The notes beneath the pieces were generated by a model. It had not been told where the DNA came from, ran no database searches, and saw only the letters and a list, made by a program, of their open reading frames with translations. This document shows positions 8,308-16,740 of a stretch of DNA of 33,596 bases, piece after piece (positions within the stretch are counted from its first letter, which is position 1; every line of letters starts with the position of its first letter). Origin of the DNA: Candidatus Gastranaerophilales bacterium (GTDB taxonomy: Bacteria > Cyanobacteriota > Vampirovibrionia > Gastranaerophilales > Gastranaerophilaceae). The stretch covers positions 1 to 33,596 of the forward strand of contig CALUTH010000005.1 of NCBI GenBank assembly GCA_944323635.1. The letters are read 5' to 3'. Both the position numbers and the translations under genes were made by a program.

Positions 8308-8595
8308 CTATATTCTGTTTTTCCAAACACCACCCTGTCTATCAACAACACCATCATAACAAGACCAGAATCTGAATAGAATTGTTAAACCTAAAAGTGC
8401 GTGAGTAATAACTTTTTCATCACTCTGTCCGTTAACAATCTGACCTAAGCCCGGCCAAATGATTAATGATAATGCACCTGCACCAACAGACTTCAATGAT
8501 ACCTGACCATTTGTCCCGTGGGTACCTTCTGCCATAGCAGGAGCCATTGTTAATAATAAACCTGACAAAACCATTGCTGATAATATCTTCTTCAT
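8308..8595 (-). CDS. Small exported membrane protein (95 aa)
   Basis: Begins with a clear signal peptide (MKKILSAMVLSGLLLTMAPAMA, shown in two parts: the Lys-Lys start, then a hydrophobic core ending at AMA before EGTHGT), cleaved at about residue 22. The mature part has hydrophobic segments around ALSLIIWPGLGQIVNG and ITHALLGLTILFRFW. The PGLGQ..NG pattern recalls the turn of TM2-like and related small membrane proteins, but similarity is too short for a family call. The ATG at 8595 has a near-perfect AAGGAGG ribosome site. The gene stands alone with its own promoter and terminator. Function unknown. Confidence 0.8.
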   Translation of the reverse strand: MKKILSAMVLSGLLLTMAPAMAEGTHGTNGQVSLKSVGAGALSLIIWPGLGQIVNGQSDEKVITHALLGLTILFRFWSCYDGVVDRQGGVWKNRI

Positions 8596-8619
8596 AAATC
8601 CTCCTTTGCTAACTCTTTT

Positions 8620-8648
8620 ATCGTATCATATACAATTAAAGTTTTCAA
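8620..8648 (-). promoter_or_regulatory. Promoter of the 95-residue exported protein
   Basis: Minus strand: TTGAAA and TACGAT separated by 17 bases, 25 bases before the ATG. A 6-bp inverted repeat GCTAAC (8608-8613) / GTTAGC (8652-8657) brackets the promoter and may be a protein-binding site. Confidence 0.55.
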
Positions 8649-8815
8649 ATTGTTAGCTTTACGTTTTTAAGAAAATTTATACTTTTCTGGAGCCTGTAAC
8701 CAACTTGCACTGCCAGAGCATAATGCCGGTAACCCGTATCTAAACGTAGAAAACATTTTCTCCTGTCTAATATAAAGCCTGTGTTTTCTATCTCAAAACG
8801 GAGAAATATTCCCCC

Positions 8816-9862
8816 CTAAATGGCTTCGCCGGAAAAACTGTCAAAGAAATACAGGTCTCTGGTATCAATCCCGATGCTGAACCCATTATCAACATTTGTT
8901 TCTGCCGGTACAATGGTCTGACAGTCAACATCGTTCAGTTTAAAATACACATTCTTACTGCTGCCAGTCAACTCCGTAATTTCCGGTGAAACTTTTATTT
9001 TATACTCTTCTCCGTTCATTGCTTCGGGTCTTATTCCGATAATCACTTCATGCATACCGTCAAGCCGGCGCATAATCTCTTCATTCAGAGTGATTTTACA
9101 TCCGTTGATTTTGACTCCTTCATCATCAACATCGGAATTAATAAAATTCATTTGCCCGAGAAAACCCGCAACAAACTTATTTTTCGGGTGTGTATAAATA
9201 TTATCCGGAGTATCAAACTGCTGAATTACGCCTTTATCCAGAACCATTATTCTGTCACCCATGGTAAGCGCCTCTGTCTGGTCGTGGGTTACATATATAA
9301 AAGTTGTCTCCAGTTTTTTATGGAGTTTTTTAATCTCCGAACGCATTTTTACACGCAAATTTGCATCAAGATTGGAAAGCGGCTCATCCATAAGAAATAC
9401 CTTCGGGTCGCGAACTATTGCACGCCCGAGCGCCACTCTCTGTCTCTGCCCGCCGGACAGTTGTTTCGGTTTACGGTTAAGATATGATTTCAATCCGAGG
9501 ATTTCCGCCGCCTCTTCAACTTTTTGTTTTATTTCAGCTTTTTTATACTTCCTCATCTTAAGCCCGAACGCCATATTGTCATACACACTCATATGCGGAT
9601 AAAGCGCATAATTCTGGAATACAAAAGCAATATCCCTGTCCTTTGGGTGAAGATTATTGACAACTTTATCACCAATCAGGATTTCGCCGCCAGATATATC
9701 CTCAAGCCCTGCTATCATCCTCAAAATTGTTGACTTGCCGCAGCCGGAGGAACCGACTATAACTACAAATTCTTTATCTTTAATTGCCGCATCTATGCCG
9801 TCAATTACGTTATGCTTGTTATCATAACTTTTTTTTACGCTCTTAAGTTCAACGCCTGCCAT
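8816..9862 (-). CDS. ABC transporter ATP-binding protein, UgpC/MalK/MsmK type
   Basis: Energises a carbohydrate- or polyol-type ABC importer at the inner face of the cytoplasmic membrane. Motifs: Walker A GSSGCGKST (37-45), Q-loop Q83, signature LSGGQ (135-139), Walker B VFLMDE (155-160), switch His about 193 (VTHDQTEALTMGDRIMV). The C-terminal 110 residues form the TOBE/OB regulatory extension typical of CUT1 ATPases (IGIRPEAM). At 348 residues it is slightly short for the family. Such ATPases often serve several permeases. No permease or binding protein is adjacent; the nearest permease is at 28.8 kb. It starts one base after the stop of the kinase-like gene (TAATATG), so the two are translationally coupled. 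Start chosen at the ATG at 9862 with a GAGAGAG ribosome site. Confidence 0.95.
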   Translation of the reverse strand: MAGVELKSVKKSYDNKHNVIDGIDAAIKDKEFVVIVGSSGCGKSTILRMIAGLEDISGGEILIGDKVVNNLHPKDRDIAFVFQNYALYPHMSVYDNMAFGLKMRKYKKAEIKQKVEEAAEILGLKSYLNRKPKQLSGGQRQRVALGRAIVRDPKVFLMDEPLSNLDANLRVKMRSEIKKLHKKLETTFIYVTHDQTEALTMGDRIMVLDKGVIQQFDTPDNIYTHPKNKFVAGFLGQMNFINSDVDDEGVKINGCKITLNEEIMRRLDGMHEVIIGIRPEAMNGEEYKIKVSPEITELTGSSKNVYFKLNDVDCQTIVPAETNVDNGFSIGIDTRDLYFFDSFSGEAI

Positions 9863-9863
9863 A

Positions 9864-10949
9864 TTAGTCTCTCTCGTTTATAGGAATTAAAATATTAAAT
9901 GTTGTGTTTTTCAAGATTTCCGATGTAATCCACATTTGTCCGGACATACTGTTTACAATATTTTTAACACTGGTAAGCGCAATGGAACGCGCAATAAAAC
10001 GCTTTGAAACGCCTTCCGATGTTGTATAAGGATTAAAAATAGTATTAAGTTCAGCTTCTGACAGACTGAAACCGCTACAAATAATAGAGATTAAAAGCCC
10101 GTTATTAAGCGCAGCTTCCTCCAGAACGGAAGAAGACGGAACGGAGAGGACAACACTAATATTCCCTAAATCCATATATCTTAAAACGGCTTCCAGAACA
10201 TTTTGCACCGCAAGCTTTATACCGTTCTCATCCGCATGAAATGTCTTTTTAATTGCAGGATCCGACTCAAACTTAATTTCAACAGCTTCATCCTTATGCA
10301 ACTGTTCGGTAAATCTTACAACCGACTGTACAAGATTTTCCACATCCAGTACCTTGTAATCTTTTTCTATAAGCCCCATTTCTGATTTTGCAAGTTCTGT
10401 AAACTTGTCTGTCAGATACAAAAGTTCGTCCGAATTTTTGTAAATTATTTTCGTGTATTTTTCCTGTTTCTCATTAACAGCACCGCCCAGACCGTCGAGA
10501 AGCGCCTGAGAAAACCCCATTATTGACTGCAGTGGTGATTTAATATCATTTGCTATTTTTATTATCAGGTTATTTTTGTTTTTGTTGGAAGTATCGTCAA
10601 CCGTTGCAAAAGTCTTTACAGGAGCCTTCTGAGCGGTTTTTCTTATATCAACGACATAGCCGTATTCAACATTTTTGGCAAGAACTTCAAATGCTTCTTT
10701 TGTAGACTCGCGTTTGATAAATTCCTTAGCCCCGGCATTAGCAGAACGCTCTATTGCCGCAAACCCGTCTTCAAAAAATATATCAATATGAGAAGCGATA
10801 ACAATATCCTTCTGGGTTTCCATATCTCTTAAAAATTGCTCATTTACCCAGGAAATCATCCCGTCCTGCATTACAATAATTAAGCCATACGGCAGACAAG
10901 TTTCTATATTTATTGAATTATTTTTTGATAAGATTTTTCTAAAGTCCAT
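9864..10949 (-). CDS. Histidine-kinase-like protein with lost catalytic motifs
   Basis: The order is that of a cytosolic sensor kinase: PAS-like segment (about 15-80), dimerisation/HisKA helix pair (about 125-200), HATPase-like fold (about 245-358). The overall match is clear from NDIKSPLQSIMGFSQALLDG and VKNIVNSMSGQMWITSE. However, the phosphoacceptor His is Asn (N134 in IANDIKSPL), the N-box Asn is missing (NVLEAVLRY), the G1 box DxGxG reads CSGFS, and the G2 glycines are gone (RFIARSIALTSVK). It is therefore probably unable to bind ATP or phosphorylate itself. No membrane segment or response regulator is present. One base separates it from the ABC ATPase gene. A regulatory or scaffold role for the transporter is inference. 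The ATG at 10949 has an AAGGA site. Confidence 0.85.
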   Translation of the reverse strand: MDFRKILSKNNSINIETCLPYGLIIVMQDGMISWVNEQFLRDMETQKDIVIASHIDIFFEDGFAAIERSANAGAKEFIKRESTKEAFEVLAKNVEYGYVVDIRKTAQKAPVKTFATVDDTSNKNKNNLIIKIANDIKSPLQSIMGFSQALLDGLGGAVNEKQEKYTKIIYKNSDELLYLTDKFTELAKSEMGLIEKDYKVLDVENLVQSVVRFTEQLHKDEAVEIKFESDPAIKKTFHADENGIKLAVQNVLEAVLRYMDLGNISVVLSVPSSSVLEEAALNNGLLISIICSGFSLSEAELNTIFNPYTTSEGVSKRFIARSIALTSVKNIVNSMSGQMWITSEILKNTTFNILIPINERD

Positions 10950-11437
10950 TATTCAAATCCTTATTAATACAAGTATTCTAACATGAAAAGTTTTTAAAAT
11001 ACTACATGTTTTTACAAGCTCAGACAGTTATCCAGATTTTCCGTTATTTGCAAAGCGTGTTAAACCGGAAACAAACAGAAATTCCAAATAAAATCCAACT
11101 AAAGTTATACACGCTAACCTAATCATATTCATTAAATACAGGATGTGAGGGAATAAAATCAATGTAAAAATAAAAATACAGAGAATAACATTGTTAGTTA
11201 GAGGCACCCTGAAGATGAATTTACACGAAGAATGTCTGCTTAAGTACCTTACAAACTCTTTCAACCTTGCAAGCACCACTAATGTACTTTTAAGATGCAA
11301 CAAGCTGATTGAAAAAAAATTCCAAACACGCAAAGTATACGAAAAAACTCAAAACTAAAAATACCCGAATTTTAATCCTGTTTTCAAATGGGCTTATAAA
11401 TTGTAAAATCATGCGGGCGGCAGCGTTCTTCAAAATG
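10950..11437. other. Intergenic region, mostly unassigned
   Basis: About 490 bases between the divergent kinase-like gene and the diguanylate cyclase gene. It contains one plausible 47-codon plus-strand ORF (listed separately), overlapped by a hydrophobic minus-strand frame that I do not accept as a gene. No terminator or RNA gene was recognised. Confidence 0.4.
11215..11358 (+). CDS. Possible small helical protein (47 aa)
   Basis: ATG at 11215, stop TAA at 11356. The product (MNLHEECLLKYLTNSFNLAS, continuing with NVLLRCNKLIEKKFQTRKVY) is amphipathic and ends in a basic helix, with normal amino-acid composition for a folded small protein, unlike the random hydrophobic frame on the opposite strand. 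Ribosome-site support is weak (AGAGG, about 11 bases upstream). Function unknown. It could be a small regulator, or a chance ORF. Confidence 0.35.
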   Translation: MNLHEECLLKYLTNSFNLASTTNVLLRCNKLIEKKFQTRKVYEKTQN

Positions 11438-11466
11438 TTGCAAAAATCCCACGCCTAAATTATACT
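11438..11466 (+). promoter_or_regulatory. Promoter of the diguanylate cyclase - trmFO operon
   Basis: TTGCAA (11438-11443) and TATACT (11461-11466) separated by 17 bases. The expected start near 11473 leaves a leader of about 27 bases with an AAGAGGG ribosome site. Confidence 0.65.
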
Positions 11467-11499
11467 TATAATCAACAGATAATAAGAGGGATTAGCGTT

Positions 11500-13305
11500 T
11501 TGAGTAAGATAGGGAAAGTTACCGTACTAAATATTTTTGCATGTGCAATGATTATTTTTACGGCAGTTGTTGTGTTCTGGTTATTAGCCAAAAATAATCT
11601 TTTTACGGATTTTATAAAAGATGCGGAAAATAAGTCATTTGATTACCGGCAGAAAGTTCTTGCCGGAAGAAAAAGCAATTTTCTTGCAAAAAACAATATT
11701 TCCGTTGTAACCGTTGATGATGTAAGTTTTGAGTACCTCTGGGATAAATACGGTGAATGGCCTATTCCGAGAGATGTTTATGCGGGGCTAATAGACCATA
11801 TCGAACAATCTCACCCGAAGGCGATTGTATTTGATTTACTTTTCATTAAATCCCTGAAAAGTTCCGACAATGCGGATAACAAACTCATAAACACTGTTAA
11901 CAAATACGATAATATTTATATGGCAATGAATTTTGACAATATTCCCGCAGATGCCAGAAAACCGCTTGATTTGCCGGAAAGAATACAAGTCGACGTTGAG
12001 AACCACTCAAAAGTAAACCTTACGGCAAACATGACTTTCTCAAACTGCCGTACAATTCTTGAAGGACTGCTTAACGGCAGGGCGCATGTCGGGATTGCAA
12101 ACGTTAACCGCAGCACTGACGGTATAATCCGTACGGTATCACCGTTTGCGTTCTATAAAGGCAGTTACTATCCTTACCTGTCACTTATTGCCGGTAATAA
12201 TTATTTAAATAATGAAACTACAAAGACTTATACAATTAACCAAGAATCAGAACTAATCCTTGCGGACAGAAAAATCCCCCTCACCCCGAACGGCGAAGTA
12301 ATTTTAAACTGGTACGGCGAGGCGGGACGTGTTTTTGATATGGTTCCTGTGTATAAACTGCTCTTAGACATAGGCAGCGGGCAGAATAATTACGATTTTA
12401 AAGATAAAACAGTTTATATAGGAACAACTGCAACAAGCCTCCATGATACCAAGAGTGTTCCGGTGTCAAAACTCTATCCCGGGGTTGAAATCCACGCAAC
12501 ATTCCTTAATAACCTGATTGATAATAACTTTATAAAGAAAACATCTATTATTACCGATGTTATACTTTGTACGATTCTTGCACTGATTACGGTGTTTATC
12601 GTGTTTGCATCATCAAGCGCAATTTTTGCAACACTCTCGACAATTATGATACTTGTGGGCTATACATTTATTACATATTACCTTATGTTTATTTCAAATC
12701 TCTGGGCACCGCTGGTTTTACCCGCAATTATCGTAATTATTACTTTTGCGCTTTCATATATTATTAAATACATAATTAAGTCAAGGGATTTTGAATACCA
12801 GTACAAACTTGCAACTGTAGACGGACTTACGGATTTGTACAACCACAGATATTTTCAGGAAAGTCTTAAACAGCAGATGGAAACAGCAAAGCGTTATGGA
12901 ACATCTGTTTCTCTGATAATTGTTGATATTGATTTCTTTAAAAAGTTCAATGACACCTACGGGCATCAGGCGGGCGATGCGGTATTGAGACAGGTTGCTC
13001 AGGTTCTTAAAAAGAATGTAAGAACAAGTGATATTGTCTGCAGGTACGGCGGAGAAGAAATGAGCATTATTCTCCCGAATACTAATAATACAGAAGCACG
13101 CACCAATGCTGAACGTATATGCAAAGCTGTTGCGGAAAAACCCTTCAAACTTAACGCCACAGACGAAAGCCATGTTACAATCAGTCTCGGAGTTGCAACA
13201 TTCCCGCAGGACGGAGAAATTCCGAAAGATTTGATAGAAACGGCAGACAAAGGGCTGTATCGTGCAAAAGAAAACGGAAGAAATCAGGTGGGAGCACCGG
13301 AATGA
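11500..13305 (+). CDS. CHASE2-domain diguanylate cyclase (GGDEF)
   Basis: Makes cyclic di-GMP in response to an extracytoplasmic signal. Starts at TTG (11500), with AAGAGGG nine bases upstream; the next Met lies inside the first membrane span. Order: membrane span (about 8-30), CHASE2 sensor (about 35-345, including DVSFEYLWDKYGEWPIPRDV and KAIVFDLLF), three spans (about 350-425), GGDEF domain (about 435-600). The active-site loop is GGEEM (517-521), with Met for the usual Phe; the catalytic Gly-Gly-Glu-Glu is intact. The RxxD product-inhibition site is present (RTSD, 508-511), so it should be an active, feedback-controlled cyclase. Its stop overlaps the trmFO start (ATGA). No EAL or HD-GYP gene is in the window. 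Confidence 0.94.
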   Translation: MSKIGKVTVLNIFACAMIIFTAVVVFWLLAKNNLFTDFIKDAENKSFDYRQKVLAGRKSNFLAKNNISVVTVDDVSFEYLWDKYGEWPIPRDVYAGLIDHIEQSHPKAIVFDLLFIKSLKSSDNADNKLINTVNKYDNIYMAMNFDNIPADARKPLDLPERIQVDVENHSKVNLTANMTFSNCRTILEGLLNGRAHVGIANVNRSTDGIIRTVSPFAFYKGSYYPYLSLIAGNNYLNNETTKTYTINQESELILADRKIPLTPNGEVILNWYGEAGRVFDMVPVYKLLLDIGSGQNNYDFKDKTVYIGTTATSLHDTKSVPVSKLYPGVEIHATFLNNLIDNNFIKKTSIITDVILCTILALITVFIVFASSSAIFATLSTIMILVGYTFITYYLMFISNLWAPLVLPAIIVIITFALSYIIKYIIKSRDFEYQYKLATVDGLTDLYNHRYFQESLKQQMETAKRYGTSVSLIIVDIDFFKKFNDTYGHQAGDAVLRQVAQVLKKNVRTSDIVCRYGGEEMSIILPNTNNTEARTNAERICKAVAEKPFKLNATDESHVTISLGVATFPQDGEIPKDLIETADKGLYRAKENGRNQVGAPE

Positions 13306-14609
13306 CTTTTGTAACAGTAATCGGTGCGGGACTTGCAGGTTCCGAAGCAGCGCTACAGCTTGCTAAACGCGGTATAAACGTTAAACTTTACGAAATGCGC
13401 CCTAAAAAAACAACAGGAGCGCATAAAACGGATAAGTTCGCGGAATTTGTTTGCTCTAACAGTCTGGGTTCTTTTGATATTACAAACGCGAGCGGATTGT
13501 TAAAAGAAGAAATGAAACTGCTGGGCGGGGAACTTATAAATATTGCTTTTGAAAATCAGGTTCCGGCAGGCAGCGCCCTTGCAATTGACAGAGAAGGGTT
13601 TTCCAAACAAGTTACGGAAATAATTAAAAATAATTCGTTAATTGAAGTTATTAACGATGAAATCACACAAATCCCCGATACTCCGGCAGTTATCGCCTCA
13701 GGACCGCTTACGTCGGATACAATGGCAGAGGCTGTACGCGAATTTACGGGATGCAGCCATCTTCATTTTTTTGATGCAATTGCACCAATTATCGAAAAAG
13801 ACAGTATAAATTTTGACAAAGCTTTTTACGCATCAAGATACGATAAGGGCGAGGCATCCTATATTAATTGCCCGATGAACGAAGAAGAGTATAAAAAGTT
13901 CTATGATATTCTTATAAACGCGCCGAGGATTGAATTAAAAGAGTTTGAAAAAGGCGCTAAATTCTTTGAGTCCTGCCTGCCGGTAGAAATTCTTGCTTCC
14001 CGCGGAATTGATACATTAAGGTTTGGTCCGATGAAACCGGTCGGGCTTGTTGATAAACGTACGGGAGAAGAGAATTATGCGGTTGTACAGTTGCGGCAGG
14101 ATAATTCTGCAAAGACGCTCTACAATATTGTAGGATTCCAGACGAACCTCAAATGGGGCAGCCAGAAAGAACTTATACACTCAATTCCGGGGCTTGAAGA
14201 CGCAAATATTGTAAGATACGGCGTTATGCACAGGAACACATTTATTAACAGCCCGAAAGTCCTAACCCCGTTTTTAAATACCCGCAAGCGAAAAGATTTG
14301 TTTTTCGCCGGACAATTAACAGGTACTGAAGGATATACGGAATCCATTGCTACAGGTTTGCTTGCGGGAATTAATGCAGCAAAATTAATCCTCGGCGAAG
14401 AACTCATAGAACTCCCCGAAGAAACAATCTTAGGCGCACTGACACATTACATATCCGACGAGAGTCATGAAAACTTCCAGCCGATAAACTCTAACTGGGG
14501 ATTATTACCTCCCGTTGAACTCCCTAAAAAAGAACGCAAAAATAAAAAATTGAAGGCTGAAATAATGGCAAAACGTTCTATAGAATTGTTGTCTGTCTTT
14601 GTTAAATAG
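13302..14609 (+). CDS. trmFO: Methylenetetrahydrofolate-tRNA-(uracil-5-)-methyltransferase
   Basis: Folate- and FAD-dependent enzyme that makes ribothymidine-54 in the tRNA T-loop. The N-terminal dinucleotide fold (GAGLAGSEAALQLAKRG), the KTTGAHKT segment, CSNSLGS and FESCLPVEI (holding the two cysteines important in characterised TrmFO), and the C-terminal FAD motif LFFAGQLTGTEGYTES are all present. The 435 residues match the family. The start ATG overlaps the stop of the diguanylate cyclase by four bases, with a GGGAG site upstream. TrmFO is typical of Firmicutes, Cyanobacteria, Deltaproteobacteria and relatives rather than enterobacteria, which helps place the organism. Confidence 0.97.
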   Translation: MTFVTVIGAGLAGSEAALQLAKRGINVKLYEMRPKKTTGAHKTDKFAEFVCSNSLGSFDITNASGLLKEEMKLLGGELINIAFENQVPAGSALAIDREGFSKQVTEIIKNNSLIEVINDEITQIPDTPAVIASGPLTSDTMAEAVREFTGCSHLHFFDAIAPIIEKDSINFDKAFYASRYDKGEASYINCPMNEEEYKKFYDILINAPRIELKEFEKGAKFFESCLPVEILASRGIDTLRFGPMKPVGLVDKRTGEENYAVVQLRQDNSAKTLYNIVGFQTNLKWGSQKELIHSIPGLEDANIVRYGVMHRNTFINSPKVLTPFLNTRKRKDLFFAGQLTGTEGYTESIATGLLAGINAAKLILGEELIELPEETILGALTHYISDESHENFQPINSNWGLLPPVELPKKERKNKKLKAEIMAKRSIELLSVFVK

Positions 14610-14633
14610 GTTTGTATAATTATTTATCTGGTC

Positions 14634-14657
14634 CTCCTCCATATGGATGAGATTTTT
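14634..14657 (+). terminator. Weak hairpin-T terminator after trmFO
   Basis: CTCCTCCAT and ATGGATGAG pair with one mismatch around the central CATATG and are followed by ATTTTT. It separates trmFO from the small STAS-like gene. Short T run and mismatch make it tentative. Confidence 0.4.
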
Positions 14658-14682
14658 AAAGTGTCATTAAAGTGTTTTGACA
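14656..14682 (+). promoter_or_regulatory. 11-bp-phased direct repeat upstream of the STAS-like gene
   Basis: TTAAAGTGT occurs at 14656-14664 and again at 14667-14675, one helical turn apart, followed immediately by TTGACA (14677-14682). Direct repeats with 11-base spacing are the usual binding pattern of OmpR/PhoB-family response regulators. No good -10 hexamer follows the TTGACA at standard spacing, so the exact promoter is unclear. Confidence 0.4.
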
Positions 14683-14715
14683 TTTGTGCCGTACACAATA
14701 ACGAAGGAGAAACAA

Positions 14716-15033
14716 ATGTCAAAAAAACACAATCAGCAATTTATGATTTTAGATGATTTCAAACCTGAAACAGTGATTGCATCATTTAACAAACATATAA
14801 ATAAGTCTAATTGTGAAAATATGAGTGTTGACATCTCTTTTCTTAACGTAATGGATGCAATGCGTGTATCAACATTATGTGCGGCAAATCATTACGTCAA
14901 ATACCCTAACGGCAGAATTAACTGGTATGTATCCTCTCCTGAGGTCGAGTGTTTCTCAAAAGCACTAAATCTTGGCAATTCAAAATATCTGGTCAAAAAT
15001 AATAACACAAGAAGCCTTAAAGAGGCAAAATAG
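14716..15033 (+). CDS. Small STAS-like protein (105 aa)
   Basis: The ATG at 14716 follows an AAGGAG ribosome site and is preferred to the upstream in-frame ATG at 14677, which lies in the repeat/promoter region. The pattern VDISFLNVMDAMRVSTLCAA, followed by INWYVSSPEVECFSKALNL, resembles the strand-helix core of STAS domains (anti-sigma-antagonist type), where a Ser/Thr often follows the Asp; here Ala follows (DAMRVST). The match is by pattern only and could be coincidental. No signal peptide or membrane span. It stands alone between a weak and a strong terminator, so it is probably expressed independently. No sigma-factor partner is in the window. Confidence 0.65.
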   Translation: MSKKHNQQFMILDDFKPETVIASFNKHINKSNCENMSVDISFLNVMDAMRVSTLCAANHYVKYPNGRINWYVSSPEVECFSKALNLGNSKYLVKNNNTRSLKEAK

Positions 15034-15049
15034 CACACAATAAATAAAA

Positions 15050-15072
15050 CCCGGGAGTTTTGATCTCCCGGG
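15050..15072. terminator. Strong hairpin between convergent STAS-like and EmrA genes
   Basis: An 8-bp perfect stem CCCGGGAG/CTCCCGGG with a 7-base loop. On the minus strand it is followed by TTTTATTTATT; on the plus strand the T content is poor. It sits between the ends of two convergent genes. Confidence 0.7.
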
Positions 15073-15138
15073 GAATTTCGTTGGCTCGAAATTAAGATGT
15101 TTGCAGAGTAAATTGGAAATAGTGTGAGATTTTGGATT

Positions 15139-16110
15139 TCACTTTGTTTTAATCTTTGTTATTACGGACAGCCCCGGTAATAATGTGTAATCGCTAATAT
15201 CCTCGTCAAATAAAATTTTTACAGGAACACGCTGCACTATTTTTACAAACGAACCTACCGCATTTTCAGGCGGGAACAAGCTTGCTTTTGCGCCGCTGCT
15301 TTTTTGTATTGTATCAATTTTCCCTTTAAAAACCTTTCCGGGAATTGCATCAACTTTTATTTCAACAGGCATACCTTTTACCATGCCTGCAATTTGTGTT
15401 TCCTTGTAATTTGCGACCACCCATAAATCGTCCGGCACAAGCGTAAACAATGGGGTTCCCGGTTGTACAAGCATGCCTTTCTCAACTTTTCTGTTGACAA
15501 CCGTACCATCCTGCGGTGCTATTACATCCGTGTATTCAAGCGCCAGCGCCGCCTGATCCATTTGCGCCTTAAGCGCTGCAAGGTCTGCATCTGCAACATT
15601 TGAGTTATCTTTTGAGAACAATGACTGCTCAGCATTTGTCAATTTCGCTTTTGCCGCTTCAAGTTTTGTTTCGGCATTATCCAAAGTCTGTTTGGAAACC
15701 GCCCCTGCTGCGTATAGCTTTGTATACCTGTCAACATCCGTCTGTGCAAGTTCTATTTCCGAATTCGCAGCATTTAACGAAGCCTTCGCATTCTGCTGGT
15801 CTAAAAGAGCTTTTTCATACAATGCTTTTGCCTTATCATAAGCTACAATATAATCCCGTTTATCAATTCTTGCAACTACAGCACCCTCTTTTACCGGTTT
15901 ATTATCTTCAACAAGTACTTCAACAATTTCTCCCGATACCTTTGGTGCTACTGACACTGTTACTGTTTCTACATAAGCATCATCCGTAGACTGGTATTTA
16001 GACATTTCGTACGCTACAAAACCGCCGACGATAACAGCAATAACAATCAAGAATATTGTCACCTGTTTTTTAGGTCTAAATTTATTTTTTATATGTACTT
16101 TATCGCTCAT
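15139..16110 (-). CDS. HlyD/EmrA-family membrane fusion protein
   Basis: Periplasmic adaptor linking an inner-membrane exporter to an outer-membrane channel. N-terminal anchor at about 17-35, then the EmrA-type start STDDAYVET (41-49), first lipoyl half APKVSGEIVEVLVEDNKPVK, a long coiled-coil hairpin rich in Ala, Lys and Gln (about 85-180), second lipoyl half (TDVIAPQDGTVVNRKVEKG) and the beta-barrel domain. The 323 residues are normal. It follows the MarR gene after 17 bases and starts at an ATG with an AAGGAAA site. The usual EmrB-type MFS or ABC partner is not in the window. The divergent TolC homologue is the probable outer-membrane partner. Confidence 0.93.
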   Translation of the reverse strand: MSDKVHIKNKFRPKKQVTIFLIVIAVIVGGFVAYEMSKYQSTDDAYVETVTVSVAPKVSGEIVEVLVEDNKPVKEGAVVARIDKRDYIVAYDKAKALYEKALLDQQNAKASLNAANSEIELAQTDVDRYTKLYAAGAVSKQTLDNAETKLEAAKAKLTNAEQSLFSKDNSNVADADLAALKAQMDQAALALEYTDVIAPQDGTVVNRKVEKGMLVQPGTPLFTLVPDDLWVVANYKETQIAGMVKGMPVEIKVDAIPGKVFKGKIDTIQKSSGAKASLFPPENAVGSFVKIVQRVPVKILFDEDISDYTLLPGLSVITKIKTK

Positions 16111-16127
16111 TTTTCCTTATTTTCCCA

Positions 16128-16592
16128 CTAAATCTGTGTTTTTAATACTTTTTTTATTGCTTTTTGCAGCTTTTTCAGGGTTTCACAAGCTTTGTCTATT
16201 TCCTCTGCCGAGACTTCATCATGGATATATTTAAGTTCTTCTTTAATATCACCTGTGATTTTAATTAGGATATCTTCGCCTTCTTTTGTTAATGTGATTT
16301 GCTTTATCGGACGATTATTTCTTGTAACAAGTTCCCTTCTGACAAACCCCTTCCTCTCCAATGATTCAACCAATCTGCCGGTATTTGCACGGTCTTTGAG
16401 TATTAACTTCGCTAAATCCCGCTGACATACACCCTGATTGCAATATATTACATCCAGCATAGAAAATTCATCCATTGTAACCGGATAATGACTTGCACCA
16501 AAAAACTGTGCACCGTACATCTGAAAATGTTTAGACGTAAGCACCATTTCGTAATATAGAGAATCTTTGTAATGTAGTTTTGTTTCTTCCAT
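16128..16592 (-). CDS. MarR-family transcriptional regulator
   Basis: DNA-binding repressor of the MarR winged-helix type, 154 residues. The winged-helix core is visible as QRDLAKLILKDRANTGRLVE, followed by LERKGFVRRE and the wing NNRPIKQITLTKEGEDI. It lies upstream of the EmrA gene in one operon and faces the TolC homologue across a region with a perfect palindrome, the standard arrangement for a drug-responsive repressor controlling its own efflux genes. The ATG at 16592 has no recognisable Shine-Dalgarno site. Ligand unknown. Confidence 0.93.
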   Translation of the reverse strand: MEETKLHYKDSLYYEMVLTSKHFQMYGAQFFGASHYPVTMDEFSMLDVIYCNQGVCQRDLAKLILKDRANTGRLVESLERKGFVRRELVTRNNRPIKQITLTKEGEDILIKITGDIKEELKYIHDEVSAEEIDKACETLKKLQKAIKKVLKTQI

Positions 16593-16629
16593 AGTTCAAA
16601 TTTTTATTCAAATATGTTGTTTTTATTAC

Positions 16630-16647
16630 ATGTTGCATTTGCAACAT
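16630..16647. promoter_or_regulatory. Palindromic operator between MarR-EmrA and TolC genes
   Basis: ATGTTGCA and TGCAACAT form perfect 8-bp inverted arms around TT (18 bases in total), 38 bases before the MarR start and about 95 before the TolC start. Size and position fit a MarR dimer site serving both divergent units. Confidence 0.65.
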
Positions 16648-16740
16648 ACTTATGTTATCATTCTTTTGAAATAAATGCAAGCACAAATTTTTTCTTAATA
16701 AAAATAGTGCTAAAATATTTAATTAATAAGGAATTAAACA

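Noticed and set aside
11028-11333. Hydrophobic 101-codon minus-strand ORF
   Set aside because: Starts at TTG with no ribosome site. Its hydrophobicity is what an AT-rich antisense frame gives, and it lies opposite a more protein-like 47-codon ORF.
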